Source: Mesorhizobium qingshengii
GTDB taxonomy: Bacteria > Pseudomonadota > Alphaproteobacteria > Rhizobiales > Rhizobiaceae
Assembly: GCF_900103325.1 (NCBI RefSeq)
Contig: NZ_FMXM01000011.1
Coordinates: forward strand, 1 to 64,000
Length of the DNA: 64,000 nucleotides
Direction: 5' to 3'
Shown here: piece after piece, positions 28,483 through 36,612 of the stretch
How the letters are laid out: the number at the start of each line of letters is the position of its first letter
How positions within the stretch are numbered: the stretch's first letter is position 1
Notes under the pieces: generated by a model
What the model was told of the DNA's origin: nothing
Seen by the model: the letters and a program-made list of their open reading frames with translations, nothing else
The model's database searches: none
Program-made: the position numbers and the translations under genes

Positions 28483-28875
28483 TCACCTGTTGCCGCGGTT
28501 GTCCAGCGCGAAGGCGCCGGCGCCAGCAAAGAACAGATAGAGGAAGATGAAGCAGAACGAGATTGCCGAATCGCCACCGTTGTTGACCGGGAAGAAGTCA
28601 CGCGGCATGTGCGCCATGAAATAGGCGATCGCCATTTCGCCGGCCAGAAGGAATGCCACCGGCCGGGTGAAAAGCCCCATCGCCAGCAATATGCCGCCGG
28701 CGAATTCGAGGATGCCGGCGGTGAGCGTCAGCCCGGAGAGGGCGTGCGGGTCGGCACTTACGGGAAAATTGAACAGTTTTTGACTGCCATGCTCGATGAA
28801 TTGCAGCGCGGTCATGATGCGCAGAACGCCAAGGGCCTGCGGCTGGCATCGGGCAACGCCTTCTAAAAGCTTCAT
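28483..28875 (-). CDS. DoxX family membrane protein
   Basis: A 130-residue integral membrane protein with four hydrophobic segments and the DoxX pattern: an early Arg-Ile-Met-Thr-Ala-Leu-Gln-Phe-Ile-Glu-His-Gly segment, Phe-Ala-Gly-Gly-Ile-Leu-Leu-Ala-Met-Gly-Leu-Phe-Thr-Arg, and Asn-Gly-Gly-Asp-Ser-Ala before the last helix. DoxX relatives have been linked to quinone or thiol redox balance, but the exact role is usually unknown. GGAG sits 6 bases before the ATG. A 48-codon open frame ends exactly where this gene begins. Confidence 0.88.
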   Translation of the reverse strand: MKLLEGVARCQPQALGVLRIMTALQFIEHGSQKLFNFPVSADPHALSGLTLTAGILEFAGGILLAMGLFTRPVAFLLAGEMAIAYFMAHMPRDFFPVNNGGDSAISFCFIFLYLFFAGAGAFALDNRGNR

Positions 28876-29022
28876 CTAAAACTCCATTTCACCCTCCCGA
28901 CCCGGCCATAGATTATCGCCCGGCAATGGACCATTCACTTCCCGTGGAATGCCATCAACAATCGGTGAGTGGAAATGTTCCCCAGTATGACTCTCAAATG
29001 TTCTCGTCAGGGTTGCATTCAT
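28876..29022 (-). CDS. Possible 48-aa small ORF or gene remnant abutting doxX
   Basis: An ATG-initiated frame of 48 residues whose TAG stop directly touches the DoxX start (TAGATG), which would allow translational coupling. The DNA is less GC-rich than its neighbours. A C-terminal stretch with Gly-Asp-Asn-Leu-Trp-Pro recalls the Gly-Pro-Asn-x-Trp-Pro segment of isopenicillin N synthase-like oxygenases, so it may be a remnant. The ribosome binding site is weak. Weakly supported; it could be plain intergenic DNA. Confidence 0.22.
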   Translation of the reverse strand: MNATLTRTFESHTGEHFHSPIVDGIPREVNGPLPGDNLWPGREGEMEF

Positions 29023-29074
29023 ATCGCCATGGTTGTATCGGTAGGGACACTCTAAACATCTGGGTCCCTTCGCC

Positions 29075-29563
29075 ATGAAAAAAGTCATCATCAGCCTATT
29101 CGCAATCCTTGCAGGCACCAGCTTCGCCATGGCCGAAGACGCCGGCTGCGAGGCCTTCAAATGGCCGGTGACGCGGGAACAGGTGCTGTTTGCCGCGGCG
29201 CCCGCAACGCCGTCTGGAGCGACGCTGGCGGTGGGGGCTGCCGCGGATCTGGCCCTGGTCCCGGCGGAGAGAGCCGGTTTTACGCTGCCGCCCGAACATG
29301 CTCCTGCATCAGGCACGTTCGGTGCCGTCGCCAGCGTGGAGGTGCCGACCGAGGGGGCCATTCAGATAAGCCTCTCAGGCGAGGCCTGGATCGATGTCAT
29401 CCAGGACGGCCACGCGATCAAGTCGGCGGGCTATAGCGGCGTGAAAACCTGCCCCGGCATCCGCAAGAGCGTGCGCTTCAAGCTCGCGGCCGGCCCGGCC
29501 ACCGTCCAGTTCAGTGGCGCGAAAAAGGCTGAGCTGAAGGTCGCGGTGTTGACGCCGGAATAG
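29075..29563 (+). CDS. Secreted hypothetical protein, 162 aa
   Basis: I do not recognise a named family. The N-terminus is a clear Sec signal peptide (Lys-Lys, hydrophobic core, Ala-Met-Ala cleavage at about residue 20). The mature protein is alanine- and valine-rich with two cysteines (Cys-Glu-Ala-Phe early and Thr-Cys-Pro-Gly later) that could form one disulfide, and it looks all-beta. Single gene between divergent DoxX and convergent VOC genes. The start has no strong ribosome binding site. Confidence 0.75.
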   Translation: MKKVIISLFAILAGTSFAMAEDAGCEAFKWPVTREQVLFAAAPATPSGATLAVGAAADLALVPAERAGFTLPPEHAPASGTFGAVASVEVPTEGAIQISLSGEAWIDVIQDGHAIKSAGYSGVKTCPGIRKSVRFKLAAGPATVQFSGAKKAELKVAVLTPE

Positions 29564-29583
29564 GACGGCCAGGCGGAGGAATG

Positions 29584-29615
29584 CGACCTTTCATCTGTCG
29601 TGCGATGAGAGGTCG
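29584..29615. terminator. Hairpin between two convergent genes
   Basis: A 12-bp stem (one T-G pair) with an 8-base loop lies in the 78-base space between the secreted protein gene and the VOC gene, which converge. There is no long T-tract. Probably a bidirectional transcription barrier. Confidence 0.5.
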
Positions 29616-29641
29616 TCGCTTCGTGCCAGCGGTGTCTGTCG

Positions 29642-30418
29642 TCAGCGCACCGGCGCCATCAGCGCGAAATGTGCGCCTTGCGGGTCCGCGCATTGCACGA
29701 TCCAGCTGCCGCCGGGAACTTCCATTGGCCCCATCAGGTTCTTGCCGCCATTGTCGGTGACGCGTTTGGCCGCCGCGTCGATGGCCGGGACGTTGAAGTA
29801 GAACTGCCAGACCGGCGCCGGGATCTGTTCGGGCTTGTTCATGATGCCGCCGCCGGATTCGGGGCCGGCCGTAAAGGTCTGGTAGATGCCCATCGGGCCC
29901 ATGTCGAAGTCACCCGCATTGGCCCAGCCGAACTGGTCGGAATAGAAATCGAACGCGGCCTTCCAGTCCGATGTGTAAAGCTCGTGCCAGCCGATATGGC
30001 CCGGCGTTGCGGCCGGCACGATGGGCTGGTCCGGACCGTTCGGCTGCAGGAACATGAACGTTGCGCCTTGCGGATCGGCGACGACGGCAAAGCGGCCGAC
30101 ACCGGGGATGTCGTCGGGCTCGCGGGGGACAGCTCCGCCGGCAGCCTTCAGTGCCTTGGTCGAGGCATCAACATCCTTGGTGTGGATATAGCCGAGCCAG
30201 GCGGGCGGCATGCCCATCTTGGCGGCGTCCTCGGGCATCGTCATCAGGCCACCTACGCCACGTTCGCCGACATTCATGACGATATAGCGCGGCATTCCGG
30301 GGGCCTTGTCGAAAGGCTGCGCCGTCCAGCCGACCACCTTGGTGTAGAACGCCTCGGCGGCGTCGAGGTTTGATGTCATCAACTCGTACCAGAAGAAGGG
30401 CATCGGGGATTTCGGCAT
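29642..30418 (-). CDS. VOC (glyoxalase-fold) family protein, two-domain
   Basis: A 258-residue protein made of two vicinal-oxygen-chelate repeats, about residues 1-120 and 125-258. Each begins with Phe-x-Trp/His-Glu-Leu and repeats Glu/Asp-x-x-x-Ala-x-x-Phe-Tyr. Each repeat ends in an Asp-Pro-Gln-Gly-Ala motif. Family members include glyoxalases, dioxygenases and antibiotic-resistance proteins, so the reaction is unknown. The start at 30418 has GAGGAG about 6 bases upstream; an upstream in-frame start would lie before that site. Confidence 0.85.
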   Translation of the reverse strand: MPKSPMPFFWYELMTSNLDAAEAFYTKVVGWTAQPFDKAPGMPRYIVMNVGERGVGGLMTMPEDAAKMGMPPAWLGYIHTKDVDASTKALKAAGGAVPREPDDIPGVGRFAVVADPQGATFMFLQPNGPDQPIVPAATPGHIGWHELYTSDWKAAFDFYSDQFGWANAGDFDMGPMGIYQTFTAGPESGGGIMNKPEQIPAPVWQFYFNVPAIDAAAKRVTDNGGKNLMGPMEVPGGSWIVQCADPQGAHFALMAPVR

Positions 30419-30598
30419 TGTCGGTCTCCTCACCTTTATGGATCGATCGTCGTCCGATCCATCCTAGGACGATCTTCACGACGGAAATCCGACACCCGCC
30501 CGGACAACAATGGCCGACTTGGAGCAAATGTTCCCAGGCTTGCGCGCGCCGTGGTTTTCGATTTCTCTGCGACAAAGACAAAGAGGGGACGTCGTTTC

Positions 30599-31339
30599 AT
30601 GCGCCGGATGTCGCTCACGCCCGAGCTTGTCGCACTGTGCCATCGGGAGGAAGCCGATCCCGGCCCGGACCCGAACTGGACGCCTTTGGACGACGAGGAT
30701 TTCCGGACCCTTGCCTCGCGGCTGTCCGGTGAAGCCGACGCGGGGCCGCTATGGGTGTTCGCCTACGGGTCGCTGATCTGGAAGCCGGAATTCGAGTCAG
30801 TCGAGCAACAGCTCGCCACGGCCTTCGGCTGGCACCGCTCCTTCTGCCTCGACATGGTGCGTTGGCGCGGCAGCGCCGACCAGCCGGGGCTGATGATGGC
30901 GCTCGAGCGGGGCGGCCGCTGCAACGGCGTGATCTACCGCTTGCCGGAGGGCGAAAAACCGGCCCAGATCGAAAGGCTGCTGCGGCGCGAGATCAGCGAC
31001 CACGAAAGTATCGACTCGGTCAGGTGGCTGCCGGTGCATACGGGCCAGGGCGCGCTGCGAGCGCTTGGCTTCTGGGTCGGCGTGAAGGGCAGGGGGACGT
31101 CATTGAGCCAGCCGCTGGAGAGGGTGGCCGGCGTGCTGGCCAGGGCCTGCGGGCATATCGGCTCCGGCGCCGAATATCTCTACAACACGGTCAGTCATCT
31201 CGAAGCGTTCGGCATCCACGACCGCAATCTGTGGCGGCTGCAGCAGCTGGTCGCCGACGAGGTCCGGGCCATTCATGGCCACGCGCTCGATTTCGGTCGC
31301 CCGGGCGCTGTAGACGCAACCGACCGCGCAATAACATGA
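30599..31339 (+). CDS. chaC: ChaC-like gamma-glutamylcyclotransferase
   Basis: A 246-residue cytosolic protein of the ChaC family, which splits glutathione into 5-oxoproline and Cys-Gly. The substrate-binding motif Tyr-Gly-Ser-Leu-Ile-Trp sits at about residues 56-61 (in Val-Phe-Ala-Tyr-Gly-Ser-Leu). The C-terminal part (Tyr-Leu-Tyr-Asn-Thr-Val-Ser-His-Leu-Glu) also matches the family. I chose the ATG at 30599 because GAGGGG lies about 10 bases before it; a GTG at 30551 or an ATG at 30608 are possible. It stands alone, ahead of the pyrimidine operon. Confidence 0.88.
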   Translation: MRRMSLTPELVALCHREEADPGPDPNWTPLDDEDFRTLASRLSGEADAGPLWVFAYGSLIWKPEFESVEQQLATAFGWHRSFCLDMVRWRGSADQPGLMMALERGGRCNGVIYRLPEGEKPAQIERLLRREISDHESIDSVRWLPVHTGQGALRALGFWVGVKGRGTSLSQPLERVAGVLARACGHIGSGAEYLYNTVSHLEAFGIHDRNLWRLQQLVADEVRAIHGHALDFGRPGAVDATDRAIT

Positions 31340-31389
31340 GTGAAAAAATCATATTATTACGCAGTCTTTTCAGTGCCTTGCTCCGAAAA

Positions 31390-31405
31390 TTGACCAATTG
31401 ATAAA
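31390..31405 (+). promoter_or_regulatory. RutR-box-like palindrome upstream of preT
   Basis: The site reads TTGACCA-AT-TGATAAA and matches 11 of 14 fixed positions of the published E. coli RutR box TTGACCAnnTGGTCAA, with a perfect left half. It lies 50 bases before the preT start. A RutR homologue is encoded at 46579-47214 in this window, so RutR control of preT-preA is a reasonable inference. Confidence 0.5.
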
Positions 31406-31455
31406 AAAACAAAACGTGCTAGCCTTTCCCAAAACGAAAACATGGGGAACTGAGA

Positions 31456-32811
31456 ATGCCAGAAGGCCAGTTCAGGGACGGCATCGCAGGCGGCAGGCTC
31501 TCGGCCGACCAGTACGCGGACAATTTTTCCGACCTGCACCCGCCGCTCGATCATCACGAGGCGCTGGTCGAATCCGACCGCTGCTATTTCTGCTACGACG
31601 CGCCGTGCATGAATGCGTGCCCGACCTCGATCGACATTCCGCTGTTCATCCGCCAGATATCGACCGGCAATCCGATCGGTTCGGCCAAGACGATCTTCGA
31701 CCAGAATATTCTGGGCGGCATGTGCGCCCGTGTTTGCCCGACCGAGACGCTGTGCGAGGAGGTCTGCGTGCGCGAGGTGGCGGAAGGCAAGCCGGTGCAG
31801 ATCGGCCGTCTGCAGCGCTACGCCACTGATATCGCCATGGCCGAGAACAAGCAGTTTTATCCGCGCGCCACGCCGACCGGCAAGACGGTGGCCGTGGTCG
31901 GTGCAGGGCCGGCCGGCCTTGCCGCCGCGCACAGGCTCGCCCGCCATGGCCACGACGTCACCATCCTGGAAGCGCGGCCGAAGGCCGGCGGGCTCAACGA
32001 ATACGGCATCGCAGCCTACAAGAGCGTCGACAATTTCGCCCAGGCTGAAGTCGAATACGTGACCGCCATCGGCGGCATCGACATCCAGAACGGCAAGGCG
32101 CTTGGCCGTGACTATCAACTGTCCGACCTGATCCGCAATTACGACGCGGTGTTTCTCGGCATGGGGCTTGGCGGCGTCAACGCGCTGCGCGCCGACGGCG
32201 AGGACGCCGACGGCGTCACCAATGCGGTGGAGTTCATTGCCGAACTGCGCCAGGCCAGCGACCTCGCCAGCCTGCCGGTTGGCCGCCGCGTCGTTGTCAT
32301 CGGCGGCGGCATGACGGCGATCGACGCCGCCGTGCAATCGAAACTGCTTGGCGCGGAGGAGGTGACGATCTGCTACCGGCGTGGCCAGGAGCACATGAAC
32401 GCTTCCGAATTCGAACAGGATCTGGCCGCCGCCAACGGTGTCACCATCCGCCACTGGTTGCAGCCGAAACGGGTGATTGCCGAAGGCGGCAAGGTGTCGG
32501 GCATCGAACTCGAATACACCGCGCTCACCGGCGACAAGCTCGCCGGCACCGGCGAGACGCTGACACTCACCGCCGACCAAGTGTTCAAGGCGATCGGCCA
32601 GAGCTTTGTGCCGGCAGCGCTCAACGGTAGCAGTGCGGCGATCGAGCTCGAAGCCGGCCGTATCAAGGTCGATGCGGAAGGTCGCACTTCGCTGGCCAAT
32701 GTCTGGGCCGGCGGCGACTGCATCTTCGGTGGCGACGACCTCACCGTCTCGGCCGTGGCGCAAGGCCGCGACGCGGCCGAGAGCATGCACAGGAGTCTGA
32801 TGCAGGGATAG
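31456..32811 (+). CDS. preT: NAD-dependent dihydropyrimidine dehydrogenase subunit PreT
   Basis: The electron-input subunit of a two-part dihydropyrimidine dehydrogenase, which together with PreA reduces uracil or thymine with NAD(P)H. The 451-residue chain has two N-terminal sets of iron-sulfur cysteines (about residues 43, 46, 51, 55 and 90, 94, 100, 104), an FAD site (Gly-Ala-Gly-Pro-Ala-Gly-Leu, 149-155) and an NAD(P)H site (Gly-Gly-Gly-Met-Thr-Ala, near 280). It resembles the glutamate synthase small subunit, but preA in the same operon decides the assignment. Stop and next start are 5 bases apart. Confidence 0.92.
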   Translation: MPEGQFRDGIAGGRLSADQYADNFSDLHPPLDHHEALVESDRCYFCYDAPCMNACPTSIDIPLFIRQISTGNPIGSAKTIFDQNILGGMCARVCPTETLCEEVCVREVAEGKPVQIGRLQRYATDIAMAENKQFYPRATPTGKTVAVVGAGPAGLAAAHRLARHGHDVTILEARPKAGGLNEYGIAAYKSVDNFAQAEVEYVTAIGGIDIQNGKALGRDYQLSDLIRNYDAVFLGMGLGGVNALRADGEDADGVTNAVEFIAELRQASDLASLPVGRRVVVIGGGMTAIDAAVQSKLLGAEEVTICYRRGQEHMNASEFEQDLAAANGVTIRHWLQPKRVIAEGGKVSGIELEYTALTGDKLAGTGETLTLTADQVFKAIGQSFVPAALNGSSAAIELEAGRIKVDAEGRTSLANVWAGGDCIFGGDDLTVSAVAQGRDAAESMHRSLMQG

Positions 32812-32816
32812 GGATC

Positions 32817-33659
32817 ATGGCCACGCTGGAACCGGGCATCGCCCGTCACTACGACATATCGGGCCTGGAGGAACGGATCCTTGCCGCGCTCGCCGATACG
32901 GGCGTGGACGTTGCCCATCTGCGCGCCGGTGATCTCGAAGCGGCTGACGAATTCCACATTGGCGGCGTGGCCGCCACCAAGGAACTCGTCGATCAGATGG
33001 ACCTCAAGCCCTCAGCCAAGCTTCTCGACATCGGATCCGGCATCGGCGGTCCGGCCCGCTTCGTCGCGAACAGCGCCGGTGCCGAGGTCACCGGCATCGA
33101 CCTGACGCAGAGCTATGTCGATATCGCGACAAGCCTGTCGAAGCGAACCGGAATGGCTGGCAAGACGCGCTTCGTGCAGGGCAGCGCGCTGGACATGCCA
33201 TTCGCAAACGACAGCTTCGATGCGGCTGTCATCCTGCATGTCGGCATGAACCTTCCCGACAAGCCGAAGCTGATGAGCGAGACCGCCCGCGTGCTCAAGC
33301 CGGGCGGCATCTTTGCCGTCTACGACGTGATGCGCCTGAAGGACGGAGCGCTATCCTATCCCTTGCCCTGGGCATCCGATGAAACCATGTCCTTCGTCGC
33401 CACGCCCGACGACTATCGCGCGGCTGCCGCCGCAGCGGGATTTTCGGTGATCGCCGAGCGGCGACGTGGCGCCTTCGCCGTCGAATTCTTCGCCACGATG
33501 CGTGCCCGGATGGCCGCCGCGCAGGCGGAAGGCAGGAAGCCGCCGCCCGGCGTCGGCCTCGTCATGGGCGAGAACGCCCGGACCAAGATCGCCAACCTTA
33601 CCGCCGCGCTTGAAGGCGGCATTCTCGCACCCGTCGAATTGATCCTTCGTCTCGGCTGA
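32817..33659 (+). CDS. SAM-dependent methyltransferase inside the preT-preA operon
   Basis: A 280-residue class I methyltransferase. The SAM motif Leu-Asp-Ile-Gly-Ser-Gly-Ile-Gly-Gly is at about residues 70-78, with an acidic Gly-Ile-Asp-Leu-Thr loop after it and Leu-Lys-Pro-Gly-Gly near residue 160. The family resembles glycine/sarcosine N-methyltransferase and UbiE-type enzymes, but the substrate is not known. It is spaced 5 bases from preT and 12 bases from preA and is therefore almost certainly co-transcribed with them, an arrangement I do not know from characterised pre operons. Confidence 0.85.
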   Translation: MATLEPGIARHYDISGLEERILAALADTGVDVAHLRAGDLEAADEFHIGGVAATKELVDQMDLKPSAKLLDIGSGIGGPARFVANSAGAEVTGIDLTQSYVDIATSLSKRTGMAGKTRFVQGSALDMPFANDSFDAAVILHVGMNLPDKPKLMSETARVLKPGGIFAVYDVMRLKDGALSYPLPWASDETMSFVATPDDYRAAAAAAGFSVIAERRRGAFAVEFFATMRARMAAAQAEGRKPPPGVGLVMGENARTKIANLTAALEGGILAPVELILRLG

Positions 33660-33671
33660 AAGGGACCTGTC

Positions 33672-34985
33672 ATGGCAGACATCCGCAACAATTTCGTCGG
33701 CATCAAGTCGCCAAATCCGTTCTGGCTGGCCTCGGCGCCGCCGACCGACAAGGCCTACAATGTCATCCGCGCCTTCAAGGCCGGCTGGGGCGGCGTGGTG
33801 TGGAAGACGCTGGGCGAGGAAGGCCCTCCGGTGGTCAATGTCAACGGCCCGCGCTACGGCGCGATCTGGGGCGCCGACCGCCGCCTGCTCGGCCTCAACA
33901 ACATCGAGCTGATCACCGACCGCGACCTGCAGGTCAATCTGCGCGAGATCAAGCAGGTCAAGAAGGACTGGCCCGACCGCGCCATCGTCGTCTCGCTGAT
34001 GGTGCCATGCGTCGAGGAGGCCTGGAAGGCGATCCTGCCGGTGGTCGAGGAGACTGAGGCCGACGGCATCGAGCTCAATTTCGGCTGCCCGCACGGCATG
34101 TCGGAACGCGGCATGGGTGCCGCCGTCGGCCAGGTGCCGGAATACATCGAAATGGTGGTGCGCTGGTGCAAGCAGAACACCCGCATGCCGGTCATCACCA
34201 AGCTGACGCCCAACATCACCGATGTGCGCAAGCCGGCGAGGGCAGCGCTTGCCGGCGGCACCGACGCGGTGTCGCTGATCAACACCATCAATTCGATCAC
34301 CGGTGTTGACCTCGACCGTTTCGCACCACAGCCGACCATCGACGGCAAGGGCTCGCATGGCGGCTATTGCGGCCCGGCGGTGAAGCCGATCGCCATGAAC
34401 ATGGTGGCCGAGATCGCGCGCGATCCCGAAACGCATGGGCTGCCGATCTCCGGCATCGGCGGCATCACCACCTGGCGTGACGCGGCCGAATTCATGGCGC
34501 TGGGCGCCGGCAATGTGCAGGTGTGCACGGCGGCGATGACCTACGGCTTCAAGATCGTGCAGGAGATGATCGCCGGCCTGGAAAACTGGATGGACGAGAA
34601 GGGCCATGCCTCGCTCGACGACATTGTCGGCCGCGCCACGCCAAACGTCACCGACTGGCAGTATCTCAACCTCAACTATGTCGCCAAGGCGCGTATCGAC
34701 CAGGACGCCTGCATCAAGTGCGGCCGCTGCCACATCGCCTGCGAGGACACCTCGCACCAGGCGATCACCAGCATGGTCGACGGCGTCAGGCACTTCGAGG
34801 TGATCGAGGCCGAATGCGTCGGCTGCAATCTGTGCGTCAATGTCTGCCCGGTCGAGAACTGCATCACCATGGAGCCGCTGGCGGCGGGCGTGATGGACCA
34901 GCGCACCGGCAAGCCGGTGTCGCCGATCTACGCCAACTGGACGACGCACCCGAACAACCCGATGGCCAAGGTGGCGGCTGAGTAG
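33672..34985 (+). CDS. preA: Dihydropyrimidine dehydrogenase catalytic subunit PreA
   Basis: A 437-residue partner of PreT. The N-terminal two thirds form a dihydroorotate-dehydrogenase-like FMN barrel (Phe-Gly-Cys-Pro-His-Gly near residue 138, Gly-Ile-Gly-Gly-Ile-Thr near 265). The C-terminal part carries two [4Fe-4S] motifs of the ferredoxin type, Cys-Ile-Lys-Cys-Gly-Arg-Cys at about residue 346 and Cys-Val-Gly-Cys-Asn-Leu-Cys at about 383. It reduces uracil to dihydrouracil or thymine to dihydrothymine in the cytoplasm, the first step of the reductive pathway whose later enzymes are encoded at 47457-51623. Confidence 0.94.
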   Translation: MADIRNNFVGIKSPNPFWLASAPPTDKAYNVIRAFKAGWGGVVWKTLGEEGPPVVNVNGPRYGAIWGADRRLLGLNNIELITDRDLQVNLREIKQVKKDWPDRAIVVSLMVPCVEEAWKAILPVVEETEADGIELNFGCPHGMSERGMGAAVGQVPEYIEMVVRWCKQNTRMPVITKLTPNITDVRKPARAALAGGTDAVSLINTINSITGVDLDRFAPQPTIDGKGSHGGYCGPAVKPIAMNMVAEIARDPETHGLPISGIGGITTWRDAAEFMALGAGNVQVCTAAMTYGFKIVQEMIAGLENWMDEKGHASLDDIVGRATPNVTDWQYLNLNYVAKARIDQDACIKCGRCHIACEDTSHQAITSMVDGVRHFEVIEAECVGCNLCVNVCPVENCITMEPLAAGVMDQRTGKPVSPIYANWTTHPNNPMAKVAAE

Positions 34986-35005
34986 CCGCGCCTTCTGACG
35001 AAAAA

Positions 35006-35029
35006 GCGGCGCCTTCGGGCGCCGTTTTT
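35006..35029 (+). terminator. Rho-independent terminator of the preT-preA operon
   Basis: CGGCGCC, the loop TTCG, GGCGCCG and then TTTTT: a 7-bp G/C stem with a stable tetraloop and T-tract, preceded by a matching A-run. It starts about 20 bases after the preA stop. Confidence 0.9.
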
Positions 35030-35044
35030 CACTTTCCTATTGCA

Positions 35045-35073
35045 GATAAAAATTATCCACGATAAAAGATATC
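35045..35073 (+). promoter_or_regulatory. Operator array upstream of the Rrf2 regulator gene
   Basis: Four half-sites occur with exact 3-base spacing: GATAA (35045-35049), TTATC (35053-35057), GATAA (35061-35065) and ATATC (35069-35073). This makes two dyads GATAA-3-TTATC, the second with one mismatch, centred 16 bp apart. The array lies 22 bases before the Rrf2 start codon and probably overlaps the promoter. The likely binding protein is the Rrf2 regulator itself (inference). Confidence 0.6.
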
Positions 35074-35094
35074 CATGAAAAGGAGAGCCACACA

Positions 35095-35613
35095 ATGAAG
35101 CTGGGCGAGGGCGTCGAGGCAGCCATTCATTGCGCCGCCACGCTGGCGAGTGTCGATGGCAACAGTACCATGCCCGGCTCGGCCCTGGCCGAGTCCTTCG
35201 GCCTGTCGCCGAGCTATCTGCTGAAGCATCTGAATATGCTGACCGCCGAGCGCATCCTGGAATCGGTATCGGGTCCGGCGGGCGGCTACCGACTGGCGCG
35301 GCCGGCCGAGCGCATCACGCTGCTCGACATCGTGCTGGCGATCGAAGGGCGCGAACCGGCATTTCGCTGTGGCGAAATCCGCCGCAACGGTCCGGTCAAG
35401 CTCGATGCATCCGCCTATGTCAAACCCTGCGGCATCAATGCAGCGATGCTCAGGGCTGAGCGCGCCTATCGGGCAGCGCTCGCCGAAACAAAGCTGTCCG
35501 ACATCGTGGCGGACTACGCGGCGGAGGGCGATCCGAGATCCTTTGCCGCGAGCTGCGCCTTCGTGGCGCGCCATCAGCGACCGCAGAAATCCAGTTCAAC
35601 CAAGCAGACGTGA
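35095..35613 (+). CDS. Rrf2 family transcriptional regulator
   Basis: A 172-residue winged-helix regulator with the Rrf2 N-terminus (Ser-Pro-Ser-Tyr-Leu-Leu-Lys-His-Leu around residues 38-46, Gly-Pro-Ala-Gly-Gly-Tyr-Arg-Leu wing at 60-67). Cysteines lie at about 13, 92, 112 and 154. The usual Rrf2 cluster pattern has three cysteines close together near 92-104; here only Cys92 is in place and the next is 20 residues away, so it may sense redox differently. It precedes AhpD-like and DoxX genes. AGGAG is 9 bases before the ATG. Confidence 0.88.
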   Translation: MKLGEGVEAAIHCAATLASVDGNSTMPGSALAESFGLSPSYLLKHLNMLTAERILESVSGPAGGYRLARPAERITLLDIVLAIEGREPAFRCGEIRRNGPVKLDASAYVKPCGINAAMLRAERAYRAALAETKLSDIVADYAAEGDPRSFAASCAFVARHQRPQKSSSTKQT

Positions 35614-35623
35614 AAGGAAGACG

Positions 35624-36082
35624 ATGAAACAGAGGCTGCAATTTTTCGCCAAGGCGCCGGAAATCATGAAGGCGGTGTCGGCGCTCAACAAGGCGGTGGA
35701 CGAATGCGGGCTCGAGGAAAGCCTGCTGCACCTGATCAAGCTCAGGGCCTCGCAGATCAATGGCTGCTCCTACTGCGTCGAGATGCACAGTCGCGAGGCG
35801 AGGCGTGACGGCGAGACCGAGCAGCGGCTCTATCTGGTTTCGGCCTGGAAGGAATCGCCGCTGTTCTCCGAGCGTGAGCGCGCTGCCTTCGCCTGGACCG
35901 AGGCCGTGACCCTGATCGCCAACAACGGCGTATCGGACGAACTCTACGCTCGCACGCTCGAGCATTTCTCGGAAGAGGAACTGATCAAGCTTTCGGTGGC
36001 GCTCGGCATGATCAACACCTGGAATCGGCTGTGCATCCCGTTCCAGGCCATTCATCCGATGCCGGCGGCCAAGGCTGCCTGA
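35624..36082 (+). CDS. AhpD-like carboxymuconolactone decarboxylase family protein
   Basis: A 152-residue all-alpha protein with the peroxidase motif Cys48-x-x-Cys51-x-x-x-His55 (Gly-Cys-Ser-Tyr-Cys-Val-Glu-Met-His), characteristic of alkylhydroperoxidase AhpD. Predicted role is thiol-dependent peroxide reduction. The gene starts 10 bases after the Rrf2 regulator stop with a clear GGAAG site, so the regulator very likely controls it. A muconolactone decarboxylase function is unlikely because that branch lacks the Cys pair. Confidence 0.9.
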   Translation: MKQRLQFFAKAPEIMKAVSALNKAVDECGLEESLLHLIKLRASQINGCSYCVEMHSREARRDGETEQRLYLVSAWKESPLFSERERAAFAWTEAVTLIANNGVSDELYARTLEHFSEEELIKLSVALGMINTWNRLCIPFQAIHPMPAAKAA

Positions 36083-36149
36083 TCGACCGATTGTGTTTTG
36101 GAGCGCCGTCGAGAGGCGGCGCTCCACCTGTTTTTAAGGGGAGAGTTTG

Positions 36150-36527
36150 GTGCCCACCGATTTGCCTTCGACGTTTTTGTTTCTCGGCCGCCTGTTGCTC
36201 GGCGGCGCCTTCGTCTTCGCCGGCCTGCGCAACATCCAGAACAGAGCCTTCCTGACGGGGCTTATGGCCGCGCGTGGCGTGCCGCAGGCGCGATTGGCAC
36301 TGCGGGCCGGCATCGTCCTGCAGATCATTGCCGGCCTGTTGGTGATGGCGGGCCTGTGGACCGCGACTGCCTGCGCGGTGCTGGTGCTGTTCCTGATCGT
36401 CGCCACGCCGATGTTCCACAATTTCTGGGACCATCAGGGCCCGGATCGCGCGTCCCGCATCAATGGCTTTGTGGGCAATGTCGCGCTGGGCGGGGGTTTT
36501 CTGACGCTGATCGCGCAATCGCTTTAG
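36150..36527 (+). CDS. DoxX family membrane protein
   Basis: A 125-residue membrane protein with four hydrophobic segments and the DoxX pattern (Leu-Gly-Arg-Leu-Leu-Leu-Gly-Gly-Ala-Phe-Val-Phe-Ala-Gly-Leu near the start; Phe-His-Asn-Phe-Trp-Asp near residue 92). It follows the AhpD-like gene by 67 bases, so the three genes may act together in redox defence. The GTG start at 36150 has GGGGAG 6 bases upstream; the TTG one codon earlier is a second choice. Confidence 0.85.
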   Translation: MPTDLPSTFLFLGRLLLGGAFVFAGLRNIQNRAFLTGLMAARGVPQARLALRAGIVLQIIAGLLVMAGLWTATACAVLVLFLIVATPMFHNFWDHQGPDRASRINGFVGNVALGGGFLTLIAQSL

Positions 36528-36612
36528 GGACAGGATTGGCAAACAGGCGCCGTTTGACTTCGGCAGGGGACGCTCTACCCTGCGTCAGCGACTTCTTGCC
36601 TAGGGGGTGGCC

